This document shows, one piece after another, positions 46,522 through 60,193 of a stretch of 64,000 bases of DNA. The notes below the pieces were generated by a model. That model made no database searches, was not told the DNA's origin, and worked only from the letters and a program-made list of their open reading frames with translations. Both the position numbers and the translations under genes were made by a program. The stretch's first letter is position 1. Each line of letters starts with the position of its first letter. Source of the DNA: Tetrastigma voinierianum (lineage: Eukaryota; Streptophyta; Magnoliopsida; Vitales; Vitaceae); the NCBI GenBank assembly GCA_016808115.1, contig JAEQBH010007392.1, positions 1-64,000 on the forward strand, in the 5' to 3' direction.

Positions 46522-48077
46522 TGTCGGGTTACTGTGACGAATATCCAACTGATTGAACATAAATGCAAATGAATTTAAAAAAATTTTATCCCTAACCCAC
46601 CAAAGATCACATGCGCTTCATAAAAACGAAGGAAGGGTAAACGAACTACCTCTTGTGATCGATACGTCAAACCTTCAAAGCTCAAGGCCTTGGTTTGTTC
46701 TGATCTTCAGCAGTCATTCTTAAAAACGACCACCCTCTACAAGTATCCACACACGAACAAATAATAAACAATTTTTGAATGCTAGTTCAGGTTCGTCTTC
46801 TCAAAACGAAATTAGGGTTTTTCTTTCTCTCTGTTTTTGGTTGGTTCACTTTTGAAAGACAACTACACACACAACAGGTGTTCACATATATTTATATAAG
46901 TCTTCTAGGTTTCCCAAATTTCAAACTTGAATTTATTATATATTTAAAACGCTTTTAAATAATAATTTAAATTCAAATCCTTATCTCGATAAGGAAACTA
47001 ATTAAATATTTAACTATAACCGCTTGTAATAAACTAATTTATTACGTAAAATCATAAACCGTTATGTAATAAATGAATTTACATGTAAAACCATAACCAA
47101 GTATGTAATAAACTAATTCTATTACGTATGACCATAAACTGCTATGTAATAAATGCACTTATTACGTAAACCATAACTGCAGTGTAATAAATGAATTATT
47201 ATAGAGAGTGAAAATCATAACCGTTATTATTTGTTCTACGTGGCACTTAGGTTCACTAATATTGGCAAGAGGCCCAAATCACATTATCCCTACAAGTCAT
47301 AAGTGGCCTCTCTAGTAAGACATTATGATCTACCTAAGTTAAATGAAAAGCTCATGATCCGAGACAACCTTTAATATAGCTAATGACATAATCCTTTGCC
47401 TCATGATATCTTGGATGTAATATAAGGTAATGGACAAAGTCAACCTTATATCGCTCTATCTTTGATTACTCGAAACCTAATTAGATCGACTAAACAAATG
47501 ACATTGATCTCCATCAACATTTGAGCACGACCATGCATTTCTCGCCTCCCAATTGTCGAGGGGGACCCAGATATCTCTTATAATAAGAGGGACAAATTCC
47601 ATCTTAATCGCTTCATATCTCACTACATAATTCTTATTATGTTCAAGTATAACCTTATATCATCCGATCAAAAGACAACGCTTTGATTATGTATCAAAAC
47701 ACAACATCTCCTATGTTGAGAACTATAGCGATCTCAAGTCAAAGGATTCACACACAACTATTAGAGATTAACTTATGACTTTGATCCATTTATTAATCTC
47801 TAAGACGGCCGGTCTAATATTTGTTCTCAACAAATAAATATAAATTTGATTTGTATCTCTACACATATTCATCCCATGAATATTAATCAAACTTATACTA
47901 ATCTTAATTCATTATTATTCCCATAACAATAACCGATTAGGGACATTTAAAATAATTAATAATATTATTCAAGGACATTATATAATAAACAAGCAATCAT
48001 CATAATAATAAATTCTCATAACAGCAAAATATCATGTCCATTCAATGTGCCTGGGAGCACTATTACTAATAATCTCC
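46522..48077 (-). repeat. 3' LTR of a copia element on minus
   Basis: The lower end on plus reads TGTCGGGTTACTGTGACG (minus end AACCCGACA). The upper end follows a GAGTGGGAGATTATT polypurine segment, after which the LTR starts near TATTAGTAATAGTGCTCCC, a decayed TGTTAGTAATAGTG. About 1.55 kb. The interior has TAATAAACTAATTTATTACG-type repeats of about 50-60 bp at 47025-47180. Confidence 0.7.
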
Positions 48078-49030
48078 CACTCATTTAGGCCCATTCATCA
48101 ATGTATCTAATACCTATGAACCTAGCATGACAATCATGCTATTGCGGGTGTAGGCTTAGCCAATGGATCGAAGAACATTATCATCTCATTGAACTCGTAT
48201 ATCTTGGGCTACCTCTCAATGATTTCTAATGAGATGATAACGCCTAAGAATGTACTGACGCCTGATGTGATCTAGTTCTTTGTTCAGGTAATAGCACCAT
48301 TATTGTCACAATAAACATCAATGCAGGATTTCAGAATGCTAGAACCACTTCAAGGTCAAGAATGAACTTCTTGATCCAAATCGCCTCTTTGTCGCATCGA
48401 GATGCCGCAATGTATTCAAACTTTCAACTTAGAATCAAGAATAGCATTGCTTTTGAACTTTTCCAATTTAATCGCACTACCATTTAAACAAAACATATAT
48501 CCCGACCGCTACTCCTGGAATCATCTTGTCTGACAAAGCTTCAGATCGTGTAACCATTTACAAACTGTATCATCTTCCAATCCGCCATACACCAGAACAT
48601 ATCCTTAGACCTTCTCGCATACTTAAGAATGTTCTTTCGACAACCGGCCCAGTTGACTCTCACCGGATCCGACCGTATCTACTCGCGCTTTGAAGCATAA
48701 GATACATCCGTCTAGTGCACAAATACGACATACATGATAGAACCTATTGCCGATGCATATGAATTTTACATCTATCCGCCCGCCAACTGTAGTTTTAGGA
48801 CACCGAGATTTGCTAAGTATAATACCAAGGAGATGGGCAAGTATCCTCTTTTTGAATCTTGCATACTCGGGAATCAAGCTTTTCGTGTGATTTCTTTGTC
48901 TATAGCACTTCGACTTAGACCAATCGCCCTTAGATCTATCTCTATATCTTATCCCTAGATATAGGCGTACACTTAAGTCTTTCATCGAGAAACACTTCCT
49001 AACAAGCGATGCTCGCTGTGTCAATTTAAT
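48078..49030 (-). pseudogene. pol: Copia RT C-terminus and RNase H remnant
   Basis: On minus: YRDRSKG (about 48950), LSKSRCPKT (about 48805), then in other frames NILKYARRSKDMF (about 48640-48600), YIAASRCDKEAIWIKKFILD (about 48420-48360), RTRSHQ (about 48270) and a C-terminal HAR-type segment before the PPT. These are characteristic copia RT-tail and RNase H motifs. Everything upstream (Gag, protease, integrase, most of RT) and the 5' LTR are missing; the sequence ends in a Tekay-like LTR near 49060. Confidence 0.8.
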
Positions 49031-50442
49031 ATAGTTTTGGTCTAAACAGCTTTATGATGTTATAATGAACATCATCCAATTGAGTGATTCAAATTTTAGG
49101 GTAAATCCAAACTTCAAGAAGAATAAATATTCCTGGAAATGAGTATATCCAAATTTGGACCCTATTGACCTAGAAAATTACAAAAGTAAGGGAACAATTC
49201 GGTCCCTAAAATCATTCTTATAACAATTTAATCGGAGTAATTCCTTGTTTAAATCAAAACTCGAAAGCTATAAATGGTCCAAATGAGATGATTCAAATTT
49301 TTGTACAAACTAGACATCTGGGAGAACAACTTTCATTAAGAAAGCAGGTTAAATTGGTAGTTTGAAAATGATCAGAGCCGCCAGAACTGCTCGTGCGTAA
49401 TCAGTTATAGAACTAAAATCGATAAAAGCAGTTATATAAATGTATTTTTATATGAAATAATGCATCATAGTAATATGATTATGATAACATGTGTTATGAA
49501 AGTTAAAGCATTTTGTTATATGAAAAAGTACAGTTAAATGTTTATAAGATATTATTTGATAATTAATATCTCATAAGTATACATGATATCAGTAGTTATT
49601 CATGTATATGAGATATAGAAAATAGAATAAAACTGATTGCCTGCTTATGACCAGGTAGTTGGATAGATAGGCATGCCTATATGGATATAGTTACCTGTGA
49701 AAGCATACAAGAGCAGATATCGAGGCCTGTTTGGTCGATGACATAGATCCCATTCGCATCATTATAATCATTTCGTTGCTATACAAGATAAAGATCATTG
49801 TCTCATACGCTGATTGTACCTTTCTGCACATACGCATAGAGATCACTATTCGCACAAGATAGTACTCTTCGTACATATTACAGCTTATCCGGGATCCGTT
49901 TCTAAGGTTTTTGCATGAAACATAAAAAGAAAATGATAAGTATATGTAAAGCATAAGTGATATGATATGAGAAGCATAACACGTTTACGCGACGACAGAT
50001 ACGCTACAAAGAACAAGAAGTGAAGTGAAAGATGACATGAAAATTATATGAAATATGATAAGAATGAAAGATGTTATTTAGTCCCACTAAGCGTAAAGCT
50101 TAGCACAAGTGTTTTCATCCGTGTAGGTACAGAAGAGGAAACAAGAGGACAGGACAATCCACATCAGCAGTCAAAGGCCACGCATCACTGGGGTGCTCCA
50201 CCGGAAGACCTGTCTATTTTGTAAACAACGTAAATATTTGTAAATGTCAACACTTCCATATATGGAGCTTGTATATATTTTGTAATCCGCTGCTATAGAA
50301 TATGATATAAGTTAAATGTTTAACATTATATGAATGAACAACGAAGTTTATATGTTTATAGTAAATGTGGAAAACACACTGCTGACACCGTGCCGAGTCG
50401 GGCGCCGCATAAGTACGTTGTGACGGGGTTAGCAAATGCCGA

Positions 50443-52155
50443 CATCAACCGAAGGAAAAGAAAAGAAGACCCAGCAATGTCGTGACATCAGACAGCAATG
50501 TCGCGACATCAAAGTTCAGTAATATTGAGGCAATGTCGTAACACCATATTCAATCTACAACAATGCAACTCCAATGCCACGACATCGCCACGACATTGCT
50601 TGGTGATTCAGAATGCAGAATTGCTACAACATGTCTTCAATGTCGCGACACCAGATTTAAGCCACGACATTGCCTTTCCAATGTCGCAACATTGACCACG
50701 ACATTGGCCACGATATCAACACTAGGGCAGAATTTGGGCTTTTCAAAGTCCGAGTTATCCACCTTTTTTTCAAGGCCTAAATCTCTAGTGGCTGCAACAG
50801 TAGAAGCTACAAATTGGCTGGGAGCTGCACAACTGGGGAGAGCTTTTGCTCAACTTTTGAGGGCTTTTGCTCAGCTCTCGCAGGGGGAAGAAAATTAGCA
50901 GTTGGGGAGACGTTTCTATTTTTCTTTTCTTTTCTTTTCTTTCTTTTATTTTTCTTTTGTTTTGTTCTTAGGAGTAGATTTGTTGAAATAAAATGTAATA
51001 TCAGTTGAAATCGTTGAATATTGTTCATGTCTGTCAACTTGGAGTAAAACTGAAATTTTCTAGAAACCCATTTTTATTCGGGGCTGATTGCAGCTTCAAT
51101 GAATTTGCCCGACGCCTAGTCATCGATAGTCGTGAGTCCAAATCTATGGAGAGCCAAGCTCCTACTAAGAATAGTCGGTGTTTGATTGTTATTTTATATA
51201 AATGAATGGTTAAATGAAAACTGATTGATTTGATTGGTATTTGTTCATGTAGTGAACTGTTCTTGATATCAGGGTATTTTACCCAGAATAGAGTTGTATA
51301 TGTGTTTTGATTTCTAGGAAGCCCTCTGAGTGACACAGAGATAGGGATTCCTAAAAGAACATGAACAATAAATTAGGGTATGTTGTATTGATATATTTAG
51401 AATTATTAAACTCTAATGTCACTTTGATAAATCATTAGGTGATTGGTCAAACCTCTAACTTCAAGGTTCCCTTCTAGGTGACAATAAAAGTGTGTTCCCG
51501 AGGCACAAGGACCATCTACTGAGTTATAAATTTAATGTTTAGAGGTGTCATCTCAATTCAGCAGAATAATTTTGATCCCGTGTTAGCTAAGATTCTAATC
51601 AAGGAGAGGGAGAATTTTGCTCAACTTGTAAATTGTGGTACCAATTATATTGGAGAGGGCTTGCATTACCCGCCTATGGAGGTGCAATTTCCACCCTAAG
51701 ATGGTTGTGGCACGAGGCGGAAAAACATTCAAATCTTAAAGGGGATCAAGTCCTATAAGTAGTTCTTTCAAAATTCCACTAACTAGATATAGAAATGTGG
51801 TGTTTCGAGAGTGAATGTAAAGTGTCGAGGCATTCCAAGGTTATACTAACTTGCTTTGACAAATCCAAAGATTCAAACCTCCCAAACCGAATTGTTTTTA
51901 ACCATTTGCAAATTGATAGTCAAGGCACTAATCCCATTCCCGCACTTATTACTTCTCTGAAACACTTTGATTCCTTTTGATTTTTGCTTTAAACTACTTT
52001 ATTTTAGTTTTATTTTAGTTAATTTCAAGAAATTTTGAAGCTCAAATATGATGACCTTGAGTAGTAGGCAATTGGATCATGCATTCTTTATCAATCTGGG
52101 GCAAGAATATCCCACTCAAAGGTCGACATTATTACTTGTACGACCTGTGCACTTG
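50443..52155 (+). repeat. TCGCGA-rich repeat, copy C
   Basis: Landmark order as in copies A and B: TCGCGA cluster (50474-50715), pyrimidine tract (50920-50965), TTCTAGGAAGCCCTCTGAG then TGACAC (51313-51340), GATCCCGTGTTAGC then CTAATCAAGGAGA (51572-51607), and an end at ATTATTACTTGTACGACC (52129-52147). The left end lacks the TGATGAGTGCAAAAC start seen in copy B, so it is 5' truncated. No element protein is visible. Confidence 0.7.
50474..50715. repeat. TCGCGA motif cluster in copy C
   Basis: At least nine copies of CAATGTCGCGACATC or variants in both orientations (AATGTCGTGACATC, AATGTCGCGACATC, CCACGACATTG, CAATGTCGCAACATTG). Some variants look like C-to-T or G-to-A decay of CpG sites. Confidence 0.75.
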
Positions 52156-52369
52156 TAGCGATTTATTTAGACCTTTTTGCATTTTAATCATATTTCACAT
52201 AGAGAAACTGGGCTGAAGATAAATTTCGGGGCCCCAAAACAAGTGACAATTTGATGGGCAAAGACTGGTATTGGGTATTTCAAAGGAAACAAAACAAAAA
52301 GCAAAGAATTCGTCTATATATATAAATCGCCTCAATCGAGCCTCGAAATAGTTGCTATTTAGACGACAC

Positions 52370-53420
52370 ATCATCTTTCTGCTAATTGACCTCATAACAA
52401 GATTTGGCTACTCTCTAGTATCCTTTTATATCAATCTGTCCCAGTTGAGTCAAGAAACTTAGTATCTGTGTGTATGAAGGCAATGCTTTCAAATGGCATG
52501 AATCAGTATCCTAAAATGGCATCAAGGACGAAGGTTCGCTTAATTACTGGCAAGTAACTGTTGCAGTGACTGGTCCCACTGCGGATCTAGTAGTAATAAT
52601 TCTCCTCAATGAATTAGTCTACATTCCATTGAAGCCGACTAACACTCTTCCTAGATTGCGAAGATTATCCGGTTTATAGCCTAATCGTGAGTAAAGCTTG
52701 CCAAGTAGAGGAGGCCTGCAGTACTGTTGTGGTCGACTAAGGATACGCCCCATCATGTTTCACCTCTAAAGTAAAAAAAGTGTGTCATTATGAGGGCAGA
52801 CAACGGTCAAGGAGACTCAAAGAAAGCAATAATTTCATCGACAGTTGGATGCTTCTGTGGTGAAGTTATAATGAATTCCGACAACCAAGGTACCCGAGTA
52901 CTACCGACATAAGATTCTAGGGTCATGGGCTAACGAGGATTTTATCGATCACTAGTCGAGATTTTATGGCGTTAATGATCGAGGGGTCCTTCTACAATAG
53001 ATCTATAAAGTTGGTCGGACCGCCTCCTCATTATATTCCCGGGAGATGTCCCTCTCTCTGCTAAGAAATTTAATTACCTTCGAGTCCATAACATTCATCG
53101 TCCGATGTCCCACATCCTTGTGTATTCACAAAGATCCGGATTGTCTCTTCTATCCGCATCACCCCTCTATGGTTTTGGCCATCTTTTTAAACTCCTTTAG
53201 AGACTTTTAACGATCGGGAGGAGCCGAGAAGGTGGCAACTTGGAACCATGTTCCAGTCACTTTTCCGCTTGATTCTCGTCGACTCGTTCTCTCGTCCTCC
53301 CAAATACACTATGATGACAGGTACATCTTGAATCTCTGCATCTGGCTCCATGCCTCCCGTCTTGGCACTCTTGACCTTTTTTCCTTATGTCAGAAGACTC
53401 CTTTTCACCACCCGATCACG
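52370..53420 (-). pseudogene. gag-pol: Tat-type Gag C-terminal part and protease
   Basis: On minus 53400-53290 matches the Gag region of copy 1 (plus GATGACAGGTACATCT at 53313 and at 41389). Further along, protease sequence is read: YKPDNLRNLGRVLVGFNG (about 52690-52630) and, downstream, FLTQLGQIDIKGY near 52440, both typical of the Tat/Ogre protease and its linker. It fits as the continuation of Gag copy 2 (55935 onward), cut off by the LTR at 53500-55934. It stops against TCGCGA copy C. Confidence 0.7.
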
Positions 53421-53499
53421 AATCTAAACCTATTTCTGGGGATGCTCGTTTAATTATTTTGCTTATTTTTCATTTGCTTTTTTTTTTTTTTTTGTAAGT

Positions 53500-55934
53500 T
53501 TCACGACTAACTCGCCCAGCCCGAAGGGCTGATCCAAATCGAAGCTCTAAGCATTTCCCGACCGTATTCATTTATCTTATCAAAACATTTTATTTATGTC
53601 ATTTTGTTTTTAGTGGCTTTCACTATGCGTAAGAATTTTCAAAATGGTAGCTCCATAAACATTTACTCTTATACAATTCATTTACAAATGGCAGATCTTG
53701 CCTTTATAAAATGATACATAAAACAATAAATTCAGTTTAACTCTCTTTTGTTCGCAAAATATTATATGTTCAAAAGAAATTATATGCATATGACTAGGGT
53801 ATGGAGCACTATATGCCGTAACTTTCTCTCTATGACTCGCGCTTCGATCTTGCCTTTCTTTCCCGTTTACTCGAAACCCACGCATAGATAAAATCACACG
53901 CTAAGCATTTTCTATGTTTAGTGGTTCTATACGTTCTCTATTCCAATTTTCGCTTAACATGACATTACTATCATAAAACCATGCCTTTTATATCACTATA
54001 CTCATGCTTATTCCATTTTCACATGCTTTCACTTTACAAATCATCGATCATATCAAAATATGCATTTTCACATGCTTTCAATTTGTTTCTAACTCAAATT
54101 ATGATTCAAACATATAATTCCCAAAGATGTATTTAGTTTGCAATCCCATTTACACTCATCAAGTTTGTTGTTATTTCCCACTTTGTCTATACACTTCATT
54201 CATGATCTGACCCGTTTGGTGAACTCCGCCCTTTATCATTCGGTAATGTGTTTACACATTTAAAAATTTCGGTCTCCCATCATGATGGATGCCGATTGGT
54301 GCACCCCATCATGTGGTCACTTATAAATGCCATATGCCATCAAGATGGATGCCGATTTATGCATCCCGCCAAGTGGGACATTTCTTTAATGCCATACATC
54401 ATCATGACGGATGCCGATTGGTGCATCCCACCAAGTGGGACATTGGACAATTTCGGGTTGCCTTCATGACAGATTCAGTTGGTAAATCCCGCCATGTTGG
54501 TCATTCGGTATATCGATTCAATTCAAGATATCAAGAATTGACCAATTCGTTTTTAAATCAATTAATCACTCACATGCAATTAATTGTCAACATTTCAAAT
54601 ATCACATTTTCAAATCCATATGCACTTTCGTAATACCATTTCAAAGATAAACCCATTCCATATAATCATTTCAGATTTATTTGGTATACTACCAAAACAC
54701 TTGAAATAATAATAGAGGGTCAGTGAATAAACCGAAGCTGTCGGCTCTTGCTTCTTCCCTTCTATCTCGGTCCTAGGTTAGGTGATCCTCACCCATCCCT
54801 AATCAATAACAATTACGTCACTCTTAGTGGATAAACAATTATTAAACATTTTTAGTGAATGACAAATTTATCTTCAAGTGCACGGTTTTAAGTTAAGACA
54901 CTAAGTCTGCCCACAATATGTTTCTTCATTTTGTTTTATCCTTATTTGAACCCCCATTAATAATTTATTAGGGTCCTTAAACTATCAGTGTACGAATACG
55001 ACTTTCGAACAAAATCAAATTATTCTCAATGAACAAAGGTTCACGCCATGGCATAGCTCTTCATTGCGGGCGAGCAAAGCTACGCCGTGGTGTACTGGAG
55101 GGGTCCCAAATTGGCCCCCTCGGCCTCACTGTGGCGAGGCATCCCACGCTGCGGCATAGCGCTATGCCGTGGCGTGGGTTCCCTACGCTGTAGCTTAAGG
55201 GCCCAATCCCTGATTCCGCTTGTTCATTTTTCGATTTTTCTCTCAAAATCACCCAACCAAAAACAAAACAATGGAAACTCAGAAATCACTCCCAATAACA
55301 TCCTAACCAACCATGAGCAAACCCATGGATGGATTAGGGTTTTTCTATCCAAAACATCATTTAAAGAAATCTAGGGTTTGGTTCTTACCTTTAATCCATT
55401 TGAATCTTCTTCACCCAAGATCCTTGATCACTTGGGAACCATAAATGAGGATGATCTCCAACCAAAATCACTTCTTCTTGCAAAACCCTAACTTTCTCCT
55501 CTCACTTTGCTCTCCAAAACGTTTTTGCTCAAAATGAGCATTCTAAGACCACATTTGGTCTTATTTCCCATTTAAAGTGTAAGGCTATGTTTGGCTTACA
55601 CACAAATTTCCATTTCTCATTTTTCTCACTTAAAGCTTACTAGTCTCCTTATTTGCACATTCATTTATCATTTATTTCACATTAGCATTTAAGCTTATCA
55701 TTTGACCCTTAGGTCCTCATTTTACAAATTTTCGATTTTGCCCTTTTTCACTTGGGTTTATTTCCGAGTTCAATCAATTTCTCATTTTAGCATATAATAT
55801 TTAATCATATGCTCACATATTCATTTTTCACAATTTATCAGTTTTCCCGGAAAAACCAGAGTTTTGCTCGATTCATACCCGAAATATATAATAAACTTAT
55901 TATAAAAATTCTAGGGTATTTTTGGGGCGTTACA
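53500..55934 (-). mobile_element. Tekay-type LTR (probably solo) on minus, inserted in Tat-type gag
   Basis: Starts on minus at 55934 with TGTAACGCCCCAAAAATACC, like other TGTAAC LTRs here, and ends near 53500 (GGGCGAGTTAGTCGTGAAAC). About 2.4 kb. Contains GTTTTGCAAGAAGAAGTGAT (purine-rich, about 55490), a GC-richer GCGTGG/GGCATAGC block at 55040-55200 and a 61-bp minisatellite. No PBS or coding sequence follows. Gag homology lies on both sides (53290-53400 and from 55937), supporting insertion into a Tat-type element. Confidence 0.7.
54275..54520. repeat. 61-bp minisatellite in LTR
   Basis: Four units with CATGATGGATGCCGATTGG (54281), CAAGATGGATGCCGATTT (54341), CATGACGGATGCCGATTG (54403) and CATGACAGATTCAGTTGG (54465), each followed by CCCGCCAAGTGGGACAT or similar. 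Confidence 0.85.
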
Positions 55935-56900
55935 TCTGCCATACAGGCATGGACTCTACGGCCGTGGCCACTGCCTACTTAGTTATAGCCATTGTATCAT
56001 TCCCCATGGTGTATCGGGGTTTCCTCTTTGAAACAACTCGTCTGGGAGTCTCGCGATGCAAAGGAAAGCAAATAGAATAATTGCGTTACGGACATATGGC
56101 TTGATTTTAAGGCTCCACAAGACAATGCTAGGCTTACGAGACGAGCCGACGACACGCTCTAAATCAGATAAAATCTCCGATAGATTCGTGATCACCCCAT
56201 CCAAACGTGGAATAGACTGGTGATGCTTTGTTTCCTCCTGATTGAACACATGTATTAAGTTACGGATTTTTTAGATAAACGGCGGAAGGATGTTACCTTG
56301 TTAGGCAATAAGCGCGGAACCATGACAAGGGTCAAGCAGGCCGGCCGGGGAAGATTTATGATAAAAAGAGAGTCGTCACCAGAACGTCACGATCTAACGA
56401 AAAATGCAAGATGGTCGGGTGGGTCCTTAAGGTCATACACGAAACTTTAGTAAACGAAGCGGGTGGAGCACCGGGTGTAAGACGGCGGGAACAACGGGGA
56501 AGACAACATGTCATCCAACGCCATAACGTAGGATCTGTGCCCTCCGGGAAAGAGACCTATTCGCTGGGTTCTTGGCCGAATAGGTCGGTCTCTACAGGCG
56601 GAAAGGAAAATCATTTGTGGATGGTGATGTATGGGCTTCGAGGTTCGCTGGAGACGCCCGAGCGAGGTGTTATGGTCAGATGCGATAAAGGTGTTTTCTT
56701 CTAGCAAGGTCGCATAGCAGCCGCAGCGCGTTAACTGGAGCGTCAGGACTTCTTGTTTTCAGCATTTATTCCAACTGGCAGCAAATAGCCGCCCATCGTA
56801 GGCTCGTAATCGAAGGGGCGATCTCACCCATTGGATTACGAAAAACGCTTATGGTCATCTTGAAACAATCGAGAGAAGTACGGAGTAGGCTTTCCTACCA
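55935..56900 (-). pseudogene. gag: Tat-type Gag N-terminal half, copy 2
   Basis: Minus ORF 56707-56447 contains ALDDMLSSPLFPPSYTRCST, parallel to VLDDMSSSLFVPTILHQDAP in copy 1. Downstream the MYDG...DP segment is destroyed, and further Gag (56249-55983) is open in another frame. More decayed than copy 1. Confidence 0.65.
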
Positions 56901-58422
56901 ACAACACCAATGGAATGATCTTAACTCAAAGTTTAAGACCTCCCAAAGAATTTGTAATTTCTTCCCTTAGTAACACTGTTGAAAGATTAAAATTCACTAC
57001 CCTTCCTTGTTACAAGCCAACACATTATATACTAATCTTGATGGTGCTACATGGCCAACTATCATTAGTCTACAATTCATGGCGTGGTGCTCATCATGGT
57101 GGGATAATTTGTCATGGACGATCGGGTCAAGGGACTCCACAATTGCCCACGTGTCTTAGTCTCGCACGCAGTTTATGATCGCTTCTCTAGTGCCCAAGGT
57201 GACTTGATCCAGGTGTCCTGATCTTGTTTGAGCTGATGTCCGATGTGATCGATGTGGAAGATGTCCGACCTTCATGAGCCACTTGCCTGACATGTGCCTA
57301 TATTTGACGTAGTCACATACCCGAGGTGTGTTTAGGTGTCCAATTGTTTTCGGGTCATCCAAGAGATAGCCATGTGAGATATGGCTTATCCCACCCATAT
57401 TTCATCAAATACACTATGCTCATACTTTTTTCATCAAGCAAACTTTCATTTAAAATTGTCCATCCGTCAGATATGCCCAAGCATTGCGGTAAAAGCTAGA
57501 AAATAAATTCAAGGGGCATAACTTTGCTCAGGGGGCATGATAAAATGTAGGTAATGTGGCTTCCTTGTCAATTCTTCAATTCTTAGTGGCGTATTTGATT
57601 ACTAATAGAGATTTTTTTTTCAAAATTTCAAGAGCATCCACTTACTAGTTTCAATAGTAACTACATATCCCACAATGTGTGATTATTAACGTCATATCCC
57701 AGAATATCATTAATTTTCTTCCTACTAAATGACTAGAGTTTTATGGCAACTCGAATTGTGACTCAACCCGAAAGGGATTTTTTGTTAGATTTGTGGTAGT
57801 GATGGAGGGTGGGGCCTGGCACCAACCCTGAGGCCTTAACACTCAATCTCTCATGGGGTAAGAGGCAACCCCCACCCCGCAATACGAACCTAACCTGACT
57901 GGAGTGCTGATCCGATTTGATCTACTATTTTTACATATATACTATATGTGGGTGTCTAGGGTTTTGTATGATGTACTTGAAAGTCGTAATCCATAAGGGT
58001 CTTCCCCGTCTACGGATCGTAGTCACATTGGACCTAACCACATAAATTTCTTTTATTCTCGTGATTTCCTTGCTTATTTTCTTCTATTGCGTTATTTTAC
58101 ACTCATACTTTTCATTACAACATCTCATGGAAATTAATCCTCCTACCTTTACACCTTCAATCTTATATGTGCATCCATTAAAATCAAGTGTCCTTACAAA
58201 ATCAAAATTTCTTTTAACCTTGCAACATGCATTACATCAATTAGTGTCATTACAATGTCATCATGCATCTTCATTTAAGTTTACGTTTTTCCAAACAACT
58301 TAATTAGCTATATCTTAACTAATTTCTATTGAAACATATACAATAAGCACACCTCAAATCAAGAATTCACTCGTCCCCATAGTTATCGACGTTTGCAATA
58401 TCTAAATTTTCTCTATAACCAT
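56901..58422 (-). other. Leader of the Tat-type element, copy 2
   Basis: Noncoding counterpart of 42301-44045. Shared landmarks include TGGACGATCGGGTCAAGGGA (57115) and GTCTAGGGTTTTGTATGATG (57953). The plus ORF 58061-58303 parallels 43573-43939 only because the DNA is duplicated; I do not regard it as a gene. Confidence 0.45.
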
Positions 58423-60104
58423 TGTCAGAACCTTACATCGTTTGTTTTTATGCTTTGTATTTTTAGAGAGAGTAGAAATCAGTTCTAAAACTCTTTAAAT
58501 CTATCATAATGGAAAATAGATATTAAAAAAATAAAACACCAATACTCATAAAATTCTGGATTTAGATAAGTGTTATACGCCTTTGATTCGAGGTTTCCAA
58601 ATCAATTCCAATCATTGTAGAATTCTCCAAAGTAGTCACGGGTTTCATAAACATCATAACCTTCTACCCAATGACTCTTCTTATCTTTAGGCACAAAGAT
58701 GGTGAAGATCTCAGGAATAAAGGCTAGGGGAAAAGGGTAAGGACATGAAAGTCTTACCTTTAAAAGCTAATTATAAATTTTCCTATTGAACTTAAGTGAC
58801 TTGACCCTATAATAGACTTGGGTCGCTTGATATAACTTCAAAAGCTCTTTAACTGATTAATTACCTTAAATGGATTCCAGTTAATTAATTAGCTAATCTA
58901 AAGATATCACTCACTTATCCTTATGAAACTTTGAGTGATTATCAAATGCACTTATGCATAAAAGTAAAATAAAAACTCATCCAACCCTCATAAGTCATGT
59001 CATGTTATAAAAAGTTAAAACACACCATTCAGAATCATTAAAGTATTGGCCTTTGAAATTCAATTATAAAGTTGATTAAACATCTCAGCACTATAGAGTA
59101 TTAACTACATTTCAATGTTCATTATATATTACAATGAGATATCAAGGGCTCGGGTTCATGACCTACCTGTCTAATCGTATATAATCTCCATAAGCTTTCA
59201 TATCCATAGCTCCAACAATGTGAAAGTTGTTAGCCTTTCAAAATTATCTCTACAATCTTTAGTCACAAATCTCGCATATCTTCAAATGACATCTAATCCA
59301 ATAAGATCATATATCAATTTTCATTAAAGGATTAATTACTATGTGCCCACAAATATTATGCGATAATACATCCCTTATGATCAAGGCAACACATGATCTC
59401 AAAGTCTATGAAATATCATGGTCTATAATTGAAAACACATAGTCGCTAACTCCACGCAGTGACAATCTATAAAAGATATATGGTCGAAGCATTTACAATC
59501 TCACCCATAGGTTAAAGTCACTAATAAATTCTACAAAAGTTTAATATCTACTCAAGGTTAAGATCCCATAACATAACAACTTGATGAAGTCATGACTACC
59601 CAATAGTTTTATGTTATGGATTTATTAATGGTCATGTTCAATGTGTAATCATACACTCCAATGCACTTACCATGGAAATCTATCTTGATAGACAACACTA
59701 ATCATCCTTCCAATTGTGAGGTAGTAAGTTATAACCTCAAATGGATTGTTTAATTCTATGAACTAGTTGTGAATAAATCGTCAACTTACAAGAAACTTAT
59801 AACTTCAATCTTTCATGCAACTCCTGGTGTAGGTATAATGTAAGAGATGTTAAGTCAAATGCTTATAAAGTATAGTTCATGAAACCAGGATAGATAAAAG
59901 TGAACTTAAAATATTATTAAATGAAGAAAGAACTCTAATTATTATAATGTAAGAGATGTTAACTCAAACAGTTTGTAAAGTATAGTTCTTAAAGTATAGT
60001 TCGTGAAATAAGGATAGATAAAAGTGAACTTAGTATATTATTAAATGAAGAAAAGAACTCTAGCAAGCTATACTATGTCATGCTTAAGGGACTTTATCCT
60101 GACA
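58423..60104 (-). mobile_element. Solo LTR (copia-like), copy 2
   Basis: Ends TGTCAGAACC and TTTATCCTGACA on plus; 1.68 kb. The outer flank ATTACTACATCATAAAAA is the same as in copy 1, so this LTR was present before the segment was duplicated. The internal 115-bp tandem is also shared (59825-60065). Confidence 0.65.
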
Positions 60105-60193
60105 ATTACTACATCATAAAAAATAGAAGTTCTTTTTTTTTTTTTTTTGTGATTTCAACAATTTTTCACATAATGCGCTCATTTATTACAAGT

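Larger units (their letters stand above)
45900..50440 (+). mobile_element. Tekay-like LTR on plus, interrupted by a copia 3' end
   Basis: Left part 45900-46521 and right part 49061-50440 are collinear with the LTRs at 7818 and 14098: purine tract, GGCCATAACTTGG then ATTGAGTGATTCAAATT, mid-LTR segments, hairpin at 50087-50103 and GTGTAGGTACAGAAGAGG. The LTR start is lost at the junction with the composite segment, and the end (about 50390-50440, GTGCCGAGTCGGGCGCC) abuts TCGCGA copy C. Probably a truncated solo LTR. Confidence 0.7.
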
